A stretch of 64,000 nt of DNA from NCBI GenBank assembly GCA_003635195.1, contig PYIY01000201.1, positions 1-64,000 on the forward strand, written 5' to 3'. Under the pieces are notes generated by a model. That model made no database searches. It was not told the origin of the DNA and worked only from the letters and a program-made list of their open reading frames with translations. How positions within the stretch are numbered: position 1 is the first letter of the stretch; each line of letters opens with the position of its first letter. Position numbers and translations under genes: made by a program. Origin of the DNA: Candidatus Poribacteria bacterium. Lineage in GTDB: Bacteria > Poribacteria > WGA-4E > WGA-3G. Shown here in pieces: positions 18,562 to 27,748 of the stretch.

Positions 18562-18849
18562 ATGATTGAGGAACTGAAAAAAAATATCATAGAAAAAAGG
18601 GACGAAATACGCAAGCAGTACAAAGCCGAGATTGTAGCTGTTTTCGGTTCTTATGCGCGCGGAGATTTTCACGCAGATAGCGATTTGGACCTTTTGGTGG
18701 ATATGGATCCCGGTGCCAGTCTATTTGATCTTGTCGGTCTTCAACACTTTTTGGAGGATAGACTCGGATGTAAGGTGGATGTGGGGACGCGAAACTCACT
18801 CCGAGAGGAGCTGCGGGAGTCCGTGTTCAGGGAAGCCATATATCTATGA
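18562..18849 (+). CDS. MNT-type minimal nucleotidyltransferase
   Basis: 95 residues, DNA polymerase beta-like nucleotidyltransferase fold. The catalytic pattern GSYARGDFHADSDLDLLVD (GS then D-x-D) is intact, followed by the third acidic strand CKVDV. Family knowledge: MntA proteins AMPylate and neutralise HEPN (HepT) toxins; other members are solitary. Here no HEPN gene is adjacent, and the DUF499 ATPase begins 20 bp downstream. It is a close paralogue of the frameshifted copy at 8859. A GGAGG-like site precedes the ATG. Confidence 0.85.
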   Translation: MIEELKKNIIEKRDEIRKQYKAEIVAVFGSYARGDFHADSDLDLLVDMDPGASLFDLVGLQHFLEDRLGCKVDVGTRNSLREELRESVFREAIYL

Positions 18850-18869
18850 CCTGAAAGAGGAATAAACGC

Positions 18870-21086
18870 ATGGGCAATAACGCATGGCATGAACATTGCA
18901 TCTTAAGAGATGATGTCCGACAAGGCACACTTGAACTTGCAGAATTTGCAGCGGATCTCTATGCAGTGCGAACGGGAGATGCCCCTAACGTCTATCGTGT
19001 GCCAGATCTTTTTTTCGATCGTACTTATGCAACCGATAATCTGAAAAAATTGGTACAAGACGTACTCCGACGGTTAAATGGACAAGGCGGCACCCCCGTT
19101 ATTAACGTTCAAGTCGCCTATGGCGGTGGAAAAACGCATGCCCTCATCGCCTTGCTACATTTGGCAGAACATGGTGCTGAGTTACAAATTCATCCCACCG
19201 TGCAGGAGTTTATGAGATTCAGCGGTTTAGACACGTTGCCTCCGGCAAGGGTTGCCCTTCTTCCTTTCGACAAATTTGACGTAAAAAATGGAGTTTTAGT
19301 GATAAGTCCTGACGGTAAACAAAGGCAGGTTAAAACTCCATGGGGCGCATTGGCATATCAACTTGCCGGTGATGAAGGATTGGCAAAAATCGCCGAGCAT
19401 GAAGCCAATTATGTCGCACCTGCACAACCTATCCTTACCGAATTATTGAAAGCACCCCGAGATGAGAATTTATCTACCCTCATTTTGCTTGATGAAGCAC
19501 TCATGTATATGCGCGGTGCTGTAAATGATGATCCGAAGCGATTAGGTATTTTTCAGGATTTCTTTCAAGGACTTACCCAGGCGGTGGCAAGTGTTGATCG
19601 TACTGCGATTGTGGCAAGCCTCATATCATTTGATAATGCAGCGAACGATCCTACTGGAACGAGGGTCTTAAGTGCAATAGGAAATATTTTCCAACGTGTT
19701 CGCGAAAGCGTTGAACCAGTTGTTCGGGAAGATGTTTCAGAATTACTCCGCCGGCGTTTGTTTGAATATATTCCACCTGAGAAAGAACGACGCGTCGTTG
19801 TAAACCGTCTTGTTGAGTCAATGAAAAAGTTACCTCTTCGGGCATCACAGAAAGATTCACACGCGGCTGACCGGCTTTTAGAATCCTATCCATTTCACCC
19901 CGATCTTATTGAGGTATTCTATCAAAAGTGGACACAGTTGACTCACTTCCAAAGGACACGTGGTGTCCTCCGGACATTCGCAATTGCGCTCAGAGAGGCT
20001 GAGGGGAAAGACACCACCGAGTTTGTTGGACCCACCACACTCCTTGGTACTGATGGCGAATTATCAGAGGCTATTCAAGAGCTCGTTGAAACTTGTGATG
20101 AAGGCAATCAGTGGACACCGATTCTCACAGGAGAACTCGAAAGAGCCCGCACTATTCAGAAAGACTTACCGCTCCTCACATCCCGAGAAGTTGAAGCCGC
20201 AGTCCTTTCTACCTTTTTGCATTCACAACCCATTGGGCAGAAAGCAGAATTAGCAGACCTCTATCTCCAACTTGCACACACCGACATTGACGTGATGTCA
20301 GTTGAGAAAGGACTTTCTGAATGGCGAGAAGCCTCTTGGTTCCTCAAAGAGAACGAGAACAGCTGGGCTTTGGGAACAACGCCTAATCTGACCAACATGC
20401 ACGTCCGCGCAATGGCGAGACTCACTGAAGATCAAATCACTGAAGATTTAATAAAACGGATAAGAAGTGCCAAGCTTGGTCGAAACACAGATAATGTGGA
20501 TTCCCACACATTGCCCCAATCTTCTGCTGATATCAGCGACAACCCCGAGCTCCACTTCGTGATTGCCGGTCCTGAATACGCATCGGTTCCAGGCGAGGAT
20601 GTCTCTCCCAAACTCAAAGCGTTTTTTGAGAGAACCTACCGAAACAATGTCATCGTTCTTGCTCCCGAAAACTCGTTATTAACAGGATTGCGACAACGCA
20701 TCCGAAGAATCCTTGGATGGCAGAATATCGAAAGCGGTGACGATATGAACCTTTTGAATGGACCACAGAAGGCACTCCTATTACAACGCAAGCAAGAGGA
20801 TGAAACCGGTATCTCAGAGTCGATCACATCGGCTTATAGTGTACTGACTGCTGTTGACGAAGATGGCAACGTTAAAGCAAGTTCGTTACCACCCGGGCCA
20901 GATTCACCGTTTGAACGAGTCAAAACTGCTTTGATGGCTGAAGACAGACTGCTAACAACTTCGCTCGATCCAGATCTACTTACGCCGGAGAGTTACTTTG
21001 ATATCTGGGGAGAAGACGAAACCGCCAAACCCGTTCAAGGGTTGTATGGTATGTTTGCAAGTCTTCCACGTTACCCCGATTGTTAA
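18870..21086 (+). CDS. DUF499-type ATPase, N-terminal part (frameshifted gene)
   Basis: 738 residues covering the ATPase body: P-loop GGGKTHAL (about residues 90-97) after NVQVAY, Walker B LILLDEALMYM (about 204-214), and a conserved N-terminal HEDVR-like region (here LRDDVRQGT). It breaks off in LPRYPDC, where DUF499 proteins usually continue. The next frame, starting 7 bp earlier at 21080, carries on with LLNRQVFVDTLRRGV. The two parts together (about 1,110 residues) match the usual size of the family, so I read this as one gene split by a frameshift or base error. In DISARM-like/Hma clusters DUF499 accompanies the DUF1156 methylase. Confidence 0.85.
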   Translation: MGNNAWHEHCILRDDVRQGTLELAEFAADLYAVRTGDAPNVYRVPDLFFDRTYATDNLKKLVQDVLRRLNGQGGTPVINVQVAYGGGKTHALIALLHLAEHGAELQIHPTVQEFMRFSGLDTLPPARVALLPFDKFDVKNGVLVISPDGKQRQVKTPWGALAYQLAGDEGLAKIAEHEANYVAPAQPILTELLKAPRDENLSTLILLDEALMYMRGAVNDDPKRLGIFQDFFQGLTQAVASVDRTAIVASLISFDNAANDPTGTRVLSAIGNIFQRVRESVEPVVREDVSELLRRRLFEYIPPEKERRVVVNRLVESMKKLPLRASQKDSHAADRLLESYPFHPDLIEVFYQKWTQLTHFQRTRGVLRTFAIALREAEGKDTTEFVGPTTLLGTDGELSEAIQELVETCDEGNQWTPILTGELERARTIQKDLPLLTSREVEAAVLSTFLHSQPIGQKAELADLYLQLAHTDIDVMSVEKGLSEWREASWFLKENENSWALGTTPNLTNMHVRAMARLTEDQITEDLIKRIRSAKLGRNTDNVDSHTLPQSSADISDNPELHFVIAGPEYASVPGEDVSPKLKAFFERTYRNNVIVLAPENSLLTGLRQRIRRILGWQNIESGDDMNLLNGPQKALLLQRKQEDETGISESITSAYSVLTAVDEDGNVKASSLPPGPDSPFERVKTALMAEDRLLTTSLDPDLLTPESYFDIWGEDETAKPVQGLYGMFASLPRYPDC

Positions 21087-22213
21087 ACCGACAAGTATTT
21101 GTTGATACCCTTCGACGCGGCGTTATGGAGGGACGAATTATGCTACGCACCGTCCGCCCAGATAGTTCTCAGAATACCTACTGGCGCGAAATCTCCCTCA
21201 CTGACGAAGATTTTCGAGAAAAAGGGTTAGAAATTGTTCCGATTGAGCACGCGGAACTTCATGACCTTAGTGCTGAATTATTAATTCCGGGACACCTGCC
21301 AGAGTTGTGGCAAGGTGATAATGTTCCAATAGTAGTAGGCACAATTCGGGAATTTTTTGACGGAGACGAAGTACCAAAACTCGTCTCTGACCATGTTCTT
21401 TTAGAAGCCATCCAATCTGCTGTTCAAAACGGGTTGCTGATGGCGCGCCATACAGATAAAGCATATCTTAGAGAGCCCATCCCTGATGCTGAGATAACCG
21501 ACGACTTGGAATTGCTTATGCCATTAGAACCTATTAGGGTTTCAGAAATTAGCCACAATTCACTGCCTGACGCGTGGGAAAACGAAACCTCATCTGTTAG
21601 TAAGTTGATGAAGGTGTTGGCTACACATAAAGGCACGCCAATTCCATGGGCTTTGATCCACGATGCTATTAATGATGGTGTATCCAAAAAGTTCTTTGAA
21701 TTTACTAATAAGGATGTTAAGTGGCCCTGTAATCCTGAAGAAGCCAATAGAGTAGGTTTAAAAGTTTCAAAAGCGGTAGTAAAAATAGAACCGGAGGATC
21801 TCATTGGGAAAGATGCAAAGAGTGCTTGGGAATCTGGAAATCCCACGCTGGGATTGATTAAAGAGACACTTGAATCCAATATAGGTACTGTTATACCTGA
21901 TCCTGTGTTTCTCGAAGCTGCCAAAGGTGCTATTGACGGTGGATTAATCATCTCAGATGGATTATTAACTGACGACTTCTATCATGTTCGGGTGCGTCAG
22001 GCAGCGTGGATCGGTCATACTGAATCCTACCTTACCGAAATTGAAATCCAAGATTTGGCCGAAGCAGTCGCTGATTTGGCTGATATTGCACCTGAACTCG
22101 ATTTTAAGTTCCGTATATCAATTAGTGCTGAGGGTGAACCTCCATCAAGTGAAGTGCTAGAAAAGATAAACGAAGCACTTCAGAAGGTTACAGATAAACT
22201 CAAATTTGATTGA
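21080..22213 (+). CDS. DUF499-type ATPase, C-terminal part (frameshifted gene)
   Basis: 377 residues from a TTG that overlaps the upstream stop by 7 bp. The opening residues continue the family sequence of the previous frame without loss, and no Shine-Dalgarno is evident, so an independent start is less likely than a frameshift. The remainder is acidic and helical, with a final segment ALQKVTDKLKF. If the split is real in vivo, translation could re-initiate at the overlap and give a two-subunit protein. Confidence 0.75.
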   Translation: MLNRQVFVDTLRRGVMEGRIMLRTVRPDSSQNTYWREISLTDEDFREKGLEIVPIEHAELHDLSAELLIPGHLPELWQGDNVPIVVGTIREFFDGDEVPKLVSDHVLLEAIQSAVQNGLLMARHTDKAYLREPIPDAEITDDLELLMPLEPIRVSEISHNSLPDAWENETSSVSKLMKVLATHKGTPIPWALIHDAINDGVSKKFFEFTNKDVKWPCNPEEANRVGLKVSKAVVKIEPEDLIGKDAKSAWESGNPTLGLIKETLESNIGTVIPDPVFLEAAKGAIDGGLIISDGLLTDDFYHVRVRQAAWIGHTESYLTEIEIQDLAEAVADLADIAPELDFKFRISISAEGEPPSSEVLEKINEALQKVTDKLKFD

Positions 22214-22290
22214 CGGAACCAGAACCATTCAGTTGTAAGAGGAAATTATCGAGTTTCGCGTCTTTTTTCAATTTTGTCAACTTATGAATA

Positions 22291-22440
22291 TAAACATGCC
22301 GCCCTTACAGGGCTTAGGTTTTTGATCGTAAACGCTGCTATAAACATAGCGTCCCTACGGGACTAAAGAGGGTTATGAAGTCTTCAAGGTTTTCGCGTAG
22401 GAGCCGGTTCGGTTGGGAAACCGCACCTACCGGACCCGGG
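22291..22440 (-). repeat. Composite repeat, right copy flanking the defence island
   Basis: Reading the - strand from 22440 down gives GGTAGGTGCGG...CCGAACCGG, then CTCTTTAGTCCC-GTAGGGAC, then AGCCCTG-TAAGGGC, the same modules and spacing as 9234-9383 on the + strand. The gap 22214-22557 contains this element and a promoter for the next gene, with no coding region. Confidence 0.75.
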
Positions 22441-22528
22441 CGGACAACCTGACCGAAGAATCGGAGAACTGAATGACGTATGCCGCAACTTGTGAGTCTT
22501 GATTAACTGGAAAAAACCGAGGGGTCTG

Positions 22529-22537
22529 TGTTATAAT
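22529..22537 (+). promoter_or_regulatory. Extended -10 promoter for the HEAT-repeat gene
   Basis: TGTTATAAT forms a perfect extended -10 element (TG, one base, TATAAT). No good -35 box is at the usual distance. The ATG at 22558 follows CGGAGG. Confidence 0.5.
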
Positions 22538-22557
22538 TCTAATAACGGAGGCAACAG

Positions 22558-23124
22558 ATGCCAAAACATGGAATTCCGAAGCAAAAAAAATTAAAAGGCA
22601 TGAACAAGTATCAGAAGAATGCACATCGTCGGCGTGAAGATCGGTTGCGCGGTGATGAGGTTGAATACTATCTATCTCTCGCTTACTCTTCTGATCCAGA
22701 TGATCGCGTCGAGGCGATGGACAATCTTTGTCCTTGCCACGTCAGGAAACGGATTGATGCAGTCTGGGTGGCACTCTACAAAGGGATGGTCGATCCAGAT
22801 CCGCGCGTCCGAAAAGCGGCATGGCACACACTCGATGACGGCGGAAACCCGAACGATCCGAGACTCCAACCACTCCTTGAAAAAATCGCTAAGGAAGAAA
22901 CCGACCCCAAGTTACGCCAACGTGCACTGGATCTCATCGCTGCGACCCGAAAGGTTGAGGAGCAGAAAGAAGTCCTGTTGGGGCAGAAAGCACACACTTT
23001 TTCTGGACGTTGCGATTGGTGCGGTGCCTCAAACGTTCCAGTCAGTTACGATTACGAAACAGAGTTTGAGGTGAACGGCACAAAACGTTTCGCTTTGGTC
23101 TGCGAAGCGTGTGAGGCTGTATAG
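22558..23124 (+). CDS. HEAT-repeat protein with C-terminal zinc motif
   Basis: 188 residues. The N-terminus is strongly basic (KKLKGMNKYQKNAHRRRE). The middle has HEAT-like helical repeats (about residues 45-130, with DPDPRVRKAAW and DPKLRQRALDLI). The C-terminal 40 residues hold CDWCG and CEAC, a likely zinc ribbon. This mix suggests a nucleic-acid or protein scaffold; no enzyme motif is present. It has its own promoter and Shine-Dalgarno and is followed after 6 bp by a methyltransferase-like gene. Function unknown. Confidence 0.7.
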   Translation: MPKHGIPKQKKLKGMNKYQKNAHRRREDRLRGDEVEYYLSLAYSSDPDDRVEAMDNLCPCHVRKRIDAVWVALYKGMVDPDPRVRKAAWHTLDDGGNPNDPRLQPLLEKIAKEETDPKLRQRALDLIAATRKVEEQKEVLLGQKAHTFSGRCDWCGASNVPVSYDYETEFEVNGTKRFALVCEACEAV

Positions 23125-23130
23125 ACTTTT

Positions 23131-23625
23131 ATGGCGACCCAAAACCAATTATTTGGAGGACCCACCGATTTCGTCGCGACCCGCGGTGTTAAAGAATATC
23201 GTGAGACGATTCCGGTCTGGGTGAATGCGAACGATGTCGTATTGGAAATCGGTTGTGAATGGGGAACAACGACAACGTTGATCGCACCGTACTGTAAAAA
23301 AGTTATCGGCACAGACATCAGTCCGAAATGCATTGAACGTGCAAGGGAAAGGCATCCCGAACTCAATTTTGCGGTACTTGACGGCTTCGATGTTAAAGCA
23401 GCACTGGATCTTGGTGAACCGTTCAGCAAAATTTACATCGATATGTCCGGGATGTCAGGCTATAATTCTCTGCTTGACACAATTGCGTTGTTGACATCTT
23501 ACGCCACGGTCCTCCGTCCGCAGGCAATCATCGTTAAAAGTAGTGCACTAAAACGCTTTGCCGGACGTTGCCACGCGTGGCGTTCCCCACAAAAGGAATC
23601 TGAGACACGCCCAATCCTTCTTTAA
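23131..23625 (+). CDS. SAM-dependent methyltransferase-like protein
   Basis: 164 residues with a class I methyltransferase motif I (VVLEIGCEWGTTT, about residues 34-46), post-I acidic loop (GTDISPKCIERAR) and a motif IV-like strand (KIYIDMSG). The fold ends soon after a VLRPQAIIVK strand; the last 20 residues are basic and polar and the stop abuts a CTCACTGCGAGGCA repeat, so the C-terminus may be altered by the repeat. The substrate is unknown. It starts 6 bp after the HEAT gene. Confidence 0.7.
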   Translation: MATQNQLFGGPTDFVATRGVKEYRETIPVWVNANDVVLEIGCEWGTTTTLIAPYCKKVIGTDISPKCIERARERHPELNFAVLDGFDVKAALDLGEPFSKIYIDMSGMSGYNSLLDTIALLTSYATVLRPQAIIVKSSALKRFAGRCHAWRSPQKESETRPILL

Positions 23626-23794
23626 CTCTCACTGCGAGGCAACTGATAACCGACAACTATTAAAAAATGAAGAAGAATTAGTTTGGATGCAACAGATAGA
23701 TAAGATCCGCTTTATAAATGCACTTGAAAAAAAGTGAAGGGAAGTTGATTTCAATGCAACGAACTAAACAATACCTTGATAAAGTGAGTTTTAC

Positions 23795-24370
23795 ATGATA
23801 CCAGATGATGTGTACGTACACCAAACGGTAGAGGGAGATGCCGAGGCATTTAACGAGCTCGTCAATCGGCATCATTCAAAGATTTATGGGCTTGCCTACC
23901 GGATGCTCGGTAACCCCGATGATGCTGCCGATGCAACCCAAGAAACATTTTTAGAGGCATACAAGTCCGTTAAAACGTTCCAATTTCAGTCGCAGTTCGG
24001 CACTTGGCTATATCGCATCGGCATCAACACATGCCAACAGTATATCCGTAAATCGCAATCGAACGAGCGCAAGCTTACCGCTTATACGAGAGAGGCGGAA
24101 ATCCATGGTTCCGCTTCTGAGAATGACTCACCTGAACGTGCGGCGATTAAAACTGAACAGAACGAAGTTGTTCAAGATGCGATCGGCCAGTTACCACCAA
24201 AGCAACGCGAGGTTGTCACGCTCTATTACATGCAACACCTGAAGTATCGGGAAATTGCGGAGATATTGAAATGTTCAGAAGGCACAGTCGCCTCTCGGTT
24301 GAATCAGGCACTGAAAAATCTCAAGCGGAAACTGAGTAAATACTATCTCCAAGGAGGGGTATCCCAATGA
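23795..24370 (+). CDS. ECF-type RNA polymerase sigma factor
   Basis: 191 residues. Region 2 (about residues 18-85) contains YGLAYRMLGNPDDAADATQE and the FQSQFGTWLYRI -10 recognition helix. Region 4 (about 130-180) contains the LPPKQREVV and REIAEILKCSEGTVASRL helix-turn-helix. There is no region 1 or 3, as expected for ECF factors. It overlaps the next gene by 4 bp, which encodes a zinc-finger anti-sigma-like protein, a standard regulatory pair. The target regulon is not evident; a GGAAC-type self promoter was not found with confidence. Confidence 0.92.
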   Translation: MIPDDVYVHQTVEGDAEAFNELVNRHHSKIYGLAYRMLGNPDDAADATQETFLEAYKSVKTFQFQSQFGTWLYRIGINTCQQYIRKSQSNERKLTAYTREAEIHGSASENDSPERAAIKTEQNEVVQDAIGQLPPKQREVVTLYYMQHLKYREIAEILKCSEGTVASRLNQALKNLKRKLSKYYLQGGVSQ

Positions 24371-25086
24371 ATTGCGAACAGACTCTTAAGAATCTGCCTC
24401 ACTTCGTCGTAGCAGAAAGTCCAGAGGCGATGGATCGAGTTTCTGCGGGAACGTCGCAGCGTGTGGTTTTGGAGCATCTTCGGAGCTGCCCAGAATGTCA
24501 GAAGACGTATGAAGCCCTGTGGCATACCGCCAGTGTCTTGGAAAGCACAGATGAACCCATCCCACCACCGGAATTGGCAAATAATATTCAGGCGCGCGTC
24601 CGGGAACTCCATCAACGGAAGCAGCTGGCATTTTTCGCGAGTCCATTGGCGTGGTGTCTTGATCGGTTGAAGTTGGATCTTTCTCCAAGGGTTGTTAACG
24701 CTACTGCACTCATTTTCTTTCTTATCGTCTCCGGTTTTACCGCGAAACTTGCGTTCTTTACAAACCCACCCGAACCCGAACCCGGCTTGATAGCGATGAA
24801 AAAGACAATGCTCAATAAGATCAGAATCTCCACGGCTCCGTGGGCGGTGCTTAAAGATACCGAGACGCATACGGAAGAGGGACAGATGCTACAGCAATCA
24901 ATAACGGTTGTCCAAGGTGAGCAGAATCGTTTCTTTAGTCCAACGCGAAGTGTCTCACAGGTATGGCACACAGATACGACAGATGCTAATGGACAGGGCG
25001 GTGAAACGAGTGTTGCTAATTACTTACAAAACAAGGTGAGCGAAAAGTTAACCGTGTTTTGGGATAACATTAAAACAGAGTTGTAG
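24367..25086 (+). CDS. Zinc-finger anti-sigma factor-like membrane protein
   Basis: 239 residues. The cytoplasmic N-terminus carries a ZAS-type motif (Cys3, His37-x3-Cys41-x2-Cys44), and one membrane segment spans about residues 109-130, leaving a C-terminal part of about 110 residues outside the membrane. The start overlaps the sigma factor stop. It presumably binds and holds the upstream ECF sigma factor until a signal arrives. Confidence 0.85.
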   Translation: MNCEQTLKNLPHFVVAESPEAMDRVSAGTSQRVVLEHLRSCPECQKTYEALWHTASVLESTDEPIPPPELANNIQARVRELHQRKQLAFFASPLAWCLDRLKLDLSPRVVNATALIFFLIVSGFTAKLAFFTNPPEPEPGLIAMKKTMLNKIRISTAPWAVLKDTETHTEEGQMLQQSITVVQGEQNRFFSPTRSVSQVWHTDTTDANGQGGETSVANYLQNKVSEKLTVFWDNIKTEL

Positions 25087-25113
25087 CGCATATCTCATAA
25101 ATGTAAATGTGTT

Positions 25114-25137
25114 GGGCGAGGTCTCCATGCCTCGCCC
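25114..25137. repeat. Perfect short hairpin GGGCGAGG/CCTCGCCC
   Basis: An 8-bp perfect stem (25114-25121 with 25130-25137) and 8-base loop, 28 bp after the anti-sigma stop. It lacks a following T-run, so it may be a dispersed hairpin or an atypical terminator. The rest of 25138-25552 holds C- and G-runs and a fragment of the TTATCAGT family (about 25510-25542) and no gene that I can support. Confidence 0.55.
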
Positions 25138-25552
25138 TCATCATTTATAATTACTTGGGCACTCTCAAACAGTCTGATGCCTTTATAGTAAAATCCGAAA
25201 AGAAATAAACATTTGCAAAAAGATAACCCGCCTAGGGGAAACACCCCAGCAAAAACACCCCCCTTATCAGGGGGGAATAAGATGGGAATCGCTTTGATTT
25301 GATGTGTTTCATTAATTATGGGCTTTACTATAACAGGCATTCAGACTGGAAACCCAAACTAAAAATGCTCCGAATATGCCTATTTGTTTTTAGGATTCAG
25401 TATAAAAAATATACCACTATCCTTTTCTTTGCTGCCGGGGTCTAAACCTCGCCTACCGATGCCTGACAACCGAATTGACACCTATAATGAGATTAGAAAC
25501 AATCCCACCTACTGACAACTGACCACTGATAACCGACAACCTGGAAAAAAGA

Positions 25553-25581
25553 TTGACATACAACTAATCTTCGTGTATAAT
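25553..25581 (+). promoter_or_regulatory. Consensus sigma70 promoter of the oligopeptide transporter operon
   Basis: TTGACA (25553-25558), 17-bp spacer, TATAAT (25576-25581): both boxes match consensus perfectly. Transcription would start near 25588, some 32 bp before the ATG at 25620. Confidence 0.8.
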
Positions 25582-25619
25582 AGCCGAAAATTTGGCATGC
25601 TGGAAAGTAACGCAAGAGA

Positions 25620-26654
25620 ATGGCTTTAACACAAGAAACATCTTATCAAGAACCACTTCTGGAGATTTCAGGATTAAAGACAGTCTTCCCAACAGACGAT
25701 GGCATCGTAAATGCTGTGAACGATGTCAGTTTCTCTATTGCACGTGGGCAGACCGTAGGCGTTGTCGGTGAAAGCGGTTGTGGAAAAAGTATCACCGGAC
25801 TCTCACTCCTCCAACTCGTGCCATCGCCGGGCAGAATCGAAGCTGGTGAAATTCTATTCTATCGCAATAGTGATGCGAATCCGTTGGATATTGTACAGGT
25901 TCCACCGAAAAGTGACTTGATACGTCAAATTCGCGGCAATGAAATCGCCATCATTTTCCAAGAACCGATGACTTCGCTGAATCCTGTTTATACTGTTGGA
26001 GACCAGATTGCCGAAGCGGTTGCCCTACACGAACAGGTGGATAAAAAAATTGCTCGCGAACGTGCGATTGAGATGCTTGTACGCGTCGGTATCCCCGCCC
26101 CCAGTCAACGTGTCGATGAATACCCACACCAACTCTCAGGCGGCATGCGACAACGTGTCATGATCGCAATGGCACTCTGTTGTTCACCATCACTGCTCAT
26201 CGCAGATGAACCGACAACTGCACTTGATGTGACGATTCAAGCACAGGTACTCGGTCTCATGCAAGAACTTCAAGCGGAAATAGGGATGGCGATTATGCTG
26301 ATCACGCACGACCTTGGTGTTATCGCTGACCTCGCTGATGAAGTGGTTGTTATGTACGCAGGACGCGTCGTTGAAAGAGGTACCGTTGACGACATTTTCT
26401 ATAATCCGCTGCATCCGTACACACAAGGACTCCTTAAATCCATCCCTGTTCTCGGTAGGACAGTGCAGAAAACCTTACCCTCAATACCCGGGACAGTGCC
26501 GCATCCGTTGGCATTGCCGACAGGGTGTTCATTTCAACCTCGCTGTCCTGAACGGATACCAGAATGTGAACAGATGCCTGAACTTGAGATAATCAATGGA
26601 AATGGAGACAATGACACACACGTTGTACGCTGCTGGCTTCACGCTGACTCCTAA
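25620..26654 (+). CDS. Oligopeptide ABC transporter ATP-binding protein (DppD/OppD)
   Basis: 344 residues. Walker A GESGCGKS (about residue 49), signature LSGGMRQRV, Walker [13 protein letters not shown] and switch ITHDLG are all intact, and the C-terminal oligopeptide/dipeptide extension carries CSFQPRCPE. It is one of two ATPases energising import of peptides through permeases encoded at 30.8-33.1 kb. The substrate could also be nickel or a sugar, since this family is broad. It heads the operon behind a consensus promoter. Confidence 0.92.
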   Translation: MALTQETSYQEPLLEISGLKTVFPTDDGIVNAVNDVSFSIARGQTVGVVGESGCGKSITGLSLLQLVPSPGRIEAGEILFYRNSDANPLDIVQVPPKSDLIRQIRGNEIAIIFQEPMTSLNPVYTVGDQIAEAVALHEQVDKKIARERAIEMLVRVGIPAPSQRVDEYPHQLSGGMRQRVMIAMALCCSPSLLIADEPTTALDVTIQAQVLGLMQELQAEIGMAIMLITHDLGVIADLADEVVVMYAGRVVERGTVDDIFYNPLHPYTQGLLKSIPVLGRTVQKTLPSIPGTVPHPLALPTGCSFQPRCPERIPECEQMPELEIINGNGDNDTHVVRCWLHADS

Positions 26655-26747
26655 ACGTAAACCGAAACTTCCAAATCCGAGAGAAATTAATCGGAAACCG
26701 GTTTTCGACAACGGAGAAAACCGAGCGGAGATCCAATAACCAAAAAA

Positions 26748-27746
26748 ATGGAAAAATTGCTTCAGGTAAACGACCTCCGAAAATACTTCCCTATCCAGAA
26801 AGGGATCCTCCAACGCACCGTCGGCTATGTCAAAGCGGTGGACGGGATCAGTTTCGACGTGAATCGTGGTGAAACGCTCGGTCTCGTCGGCGAGAGCGGC
26901 TGTGGAAAGACGACTGCTGGACGCTGTCTGCTCCGACTCATACCACCAACAAGTGGCAGTTTCATTTTCGGTGAGGAACAGGTAGATCTGGCGAAATTGA
27001 CGCACCGCGAGATGCAACCTTTTCGGAAACGCATCCAGATGATCTTCCAAGACCCACACGCATCACTCAATCCTCGGATGACAGTCGCCGATATTGTCGG
27101 AGAACCGATGCGTGTCAACCGCACCGAGAAAGGGACAGCACTTCAAGATCGGATTGTAGAACTGCTGGAGTCTGTCGGTTTGAAAGCGCAGGATATGCGT
27201 CGGTATCCACACGCCTTTAGCGGTGGGCAGCGTCAACGGATTGGTATCGCGCGCGCGTTAGCACTCCAACCTGAACTCATCGTTGCAGATGAACCCGTCT
27301 CGGCATTAGATGTCTCGGTGCAAGCGCAGATCCTCAACTTGTTGGCAGAACTCCGAGAAGAATTCAATCTCTCCTATATCTTCATCGCACACGATCTGAG
27401 CGTTGTCGAACACATAAGCGACCGTGTCGCAGTTATGTATCTCGGCAAAATTGTCGAGATTAGCGATGCCGAAACGCTCTATGAATCGCCGAAGCACCCT
27501 TACACAGAAGCGTTAATATCCGCTGTGCCGCTCCCTGACCCGAATGCCCAACGGAAACGTGAGCATATTCGTCTTGAAGGGGATGTGCCTGATCCTTCAC
27601 AGCCGCCGACTGGATGCTATTTTCACCCGCGCTGCCGTTACGCAACCGATGTATGCAAACAGGAAACACCAGAACTTCGAGAGGTTTCACAAGGTGTTCA
27701 GGTGGCTTGCCACCATAGCGATACGTTGGAATTACAAGGAGTTTAG
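26748..27746 (+). CDS. Oligopeptide ABC transporter ATP-binding protein (DppF/OppF)
   Basis: 332 residues. Walker [10 protein letters not shown], signature [15 protein letters not shown], Walker [13 protein letters not shown], switch IAHDLS, and C-terminal [11 protein letters not shown] extension. The partner ATPase of the upstream gene, separated by 93 bp. The next gene, an MNT-HEPN fusion, starts 2 bp after its stop, so the transporter operon includes it. Confidence 0.92.
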   Translation: MEKLLQVNDLRKYFPIQKGILQRTVGYVKAVDGISFDVNRGETLGLVGESGCGKTTAGRCLLRLIPPTSGSFIFGEEQVDLAKLTHREMQPFRKRIQMIFQDPHASLNPRMTVADIVGEPMRVNRTEKGTALQDRIVELLESVGLKAQDMRRYPHAFSGGQRQRIGIARALALQPELIVADEPVSALDVSVQAQILNLLAELREEFNLSYIFIAHDLSVVEHISDRVAVMYLGKIVEISDAETLYESPKHPYTEALISAVPLPDPNAQRKREHIRLEGDVPDPSQPPTGCYFHPRCRYATDVCKQETPELREVSQGVQVACHHSDTLELQGV

Positions 27747-27748
27747 CG

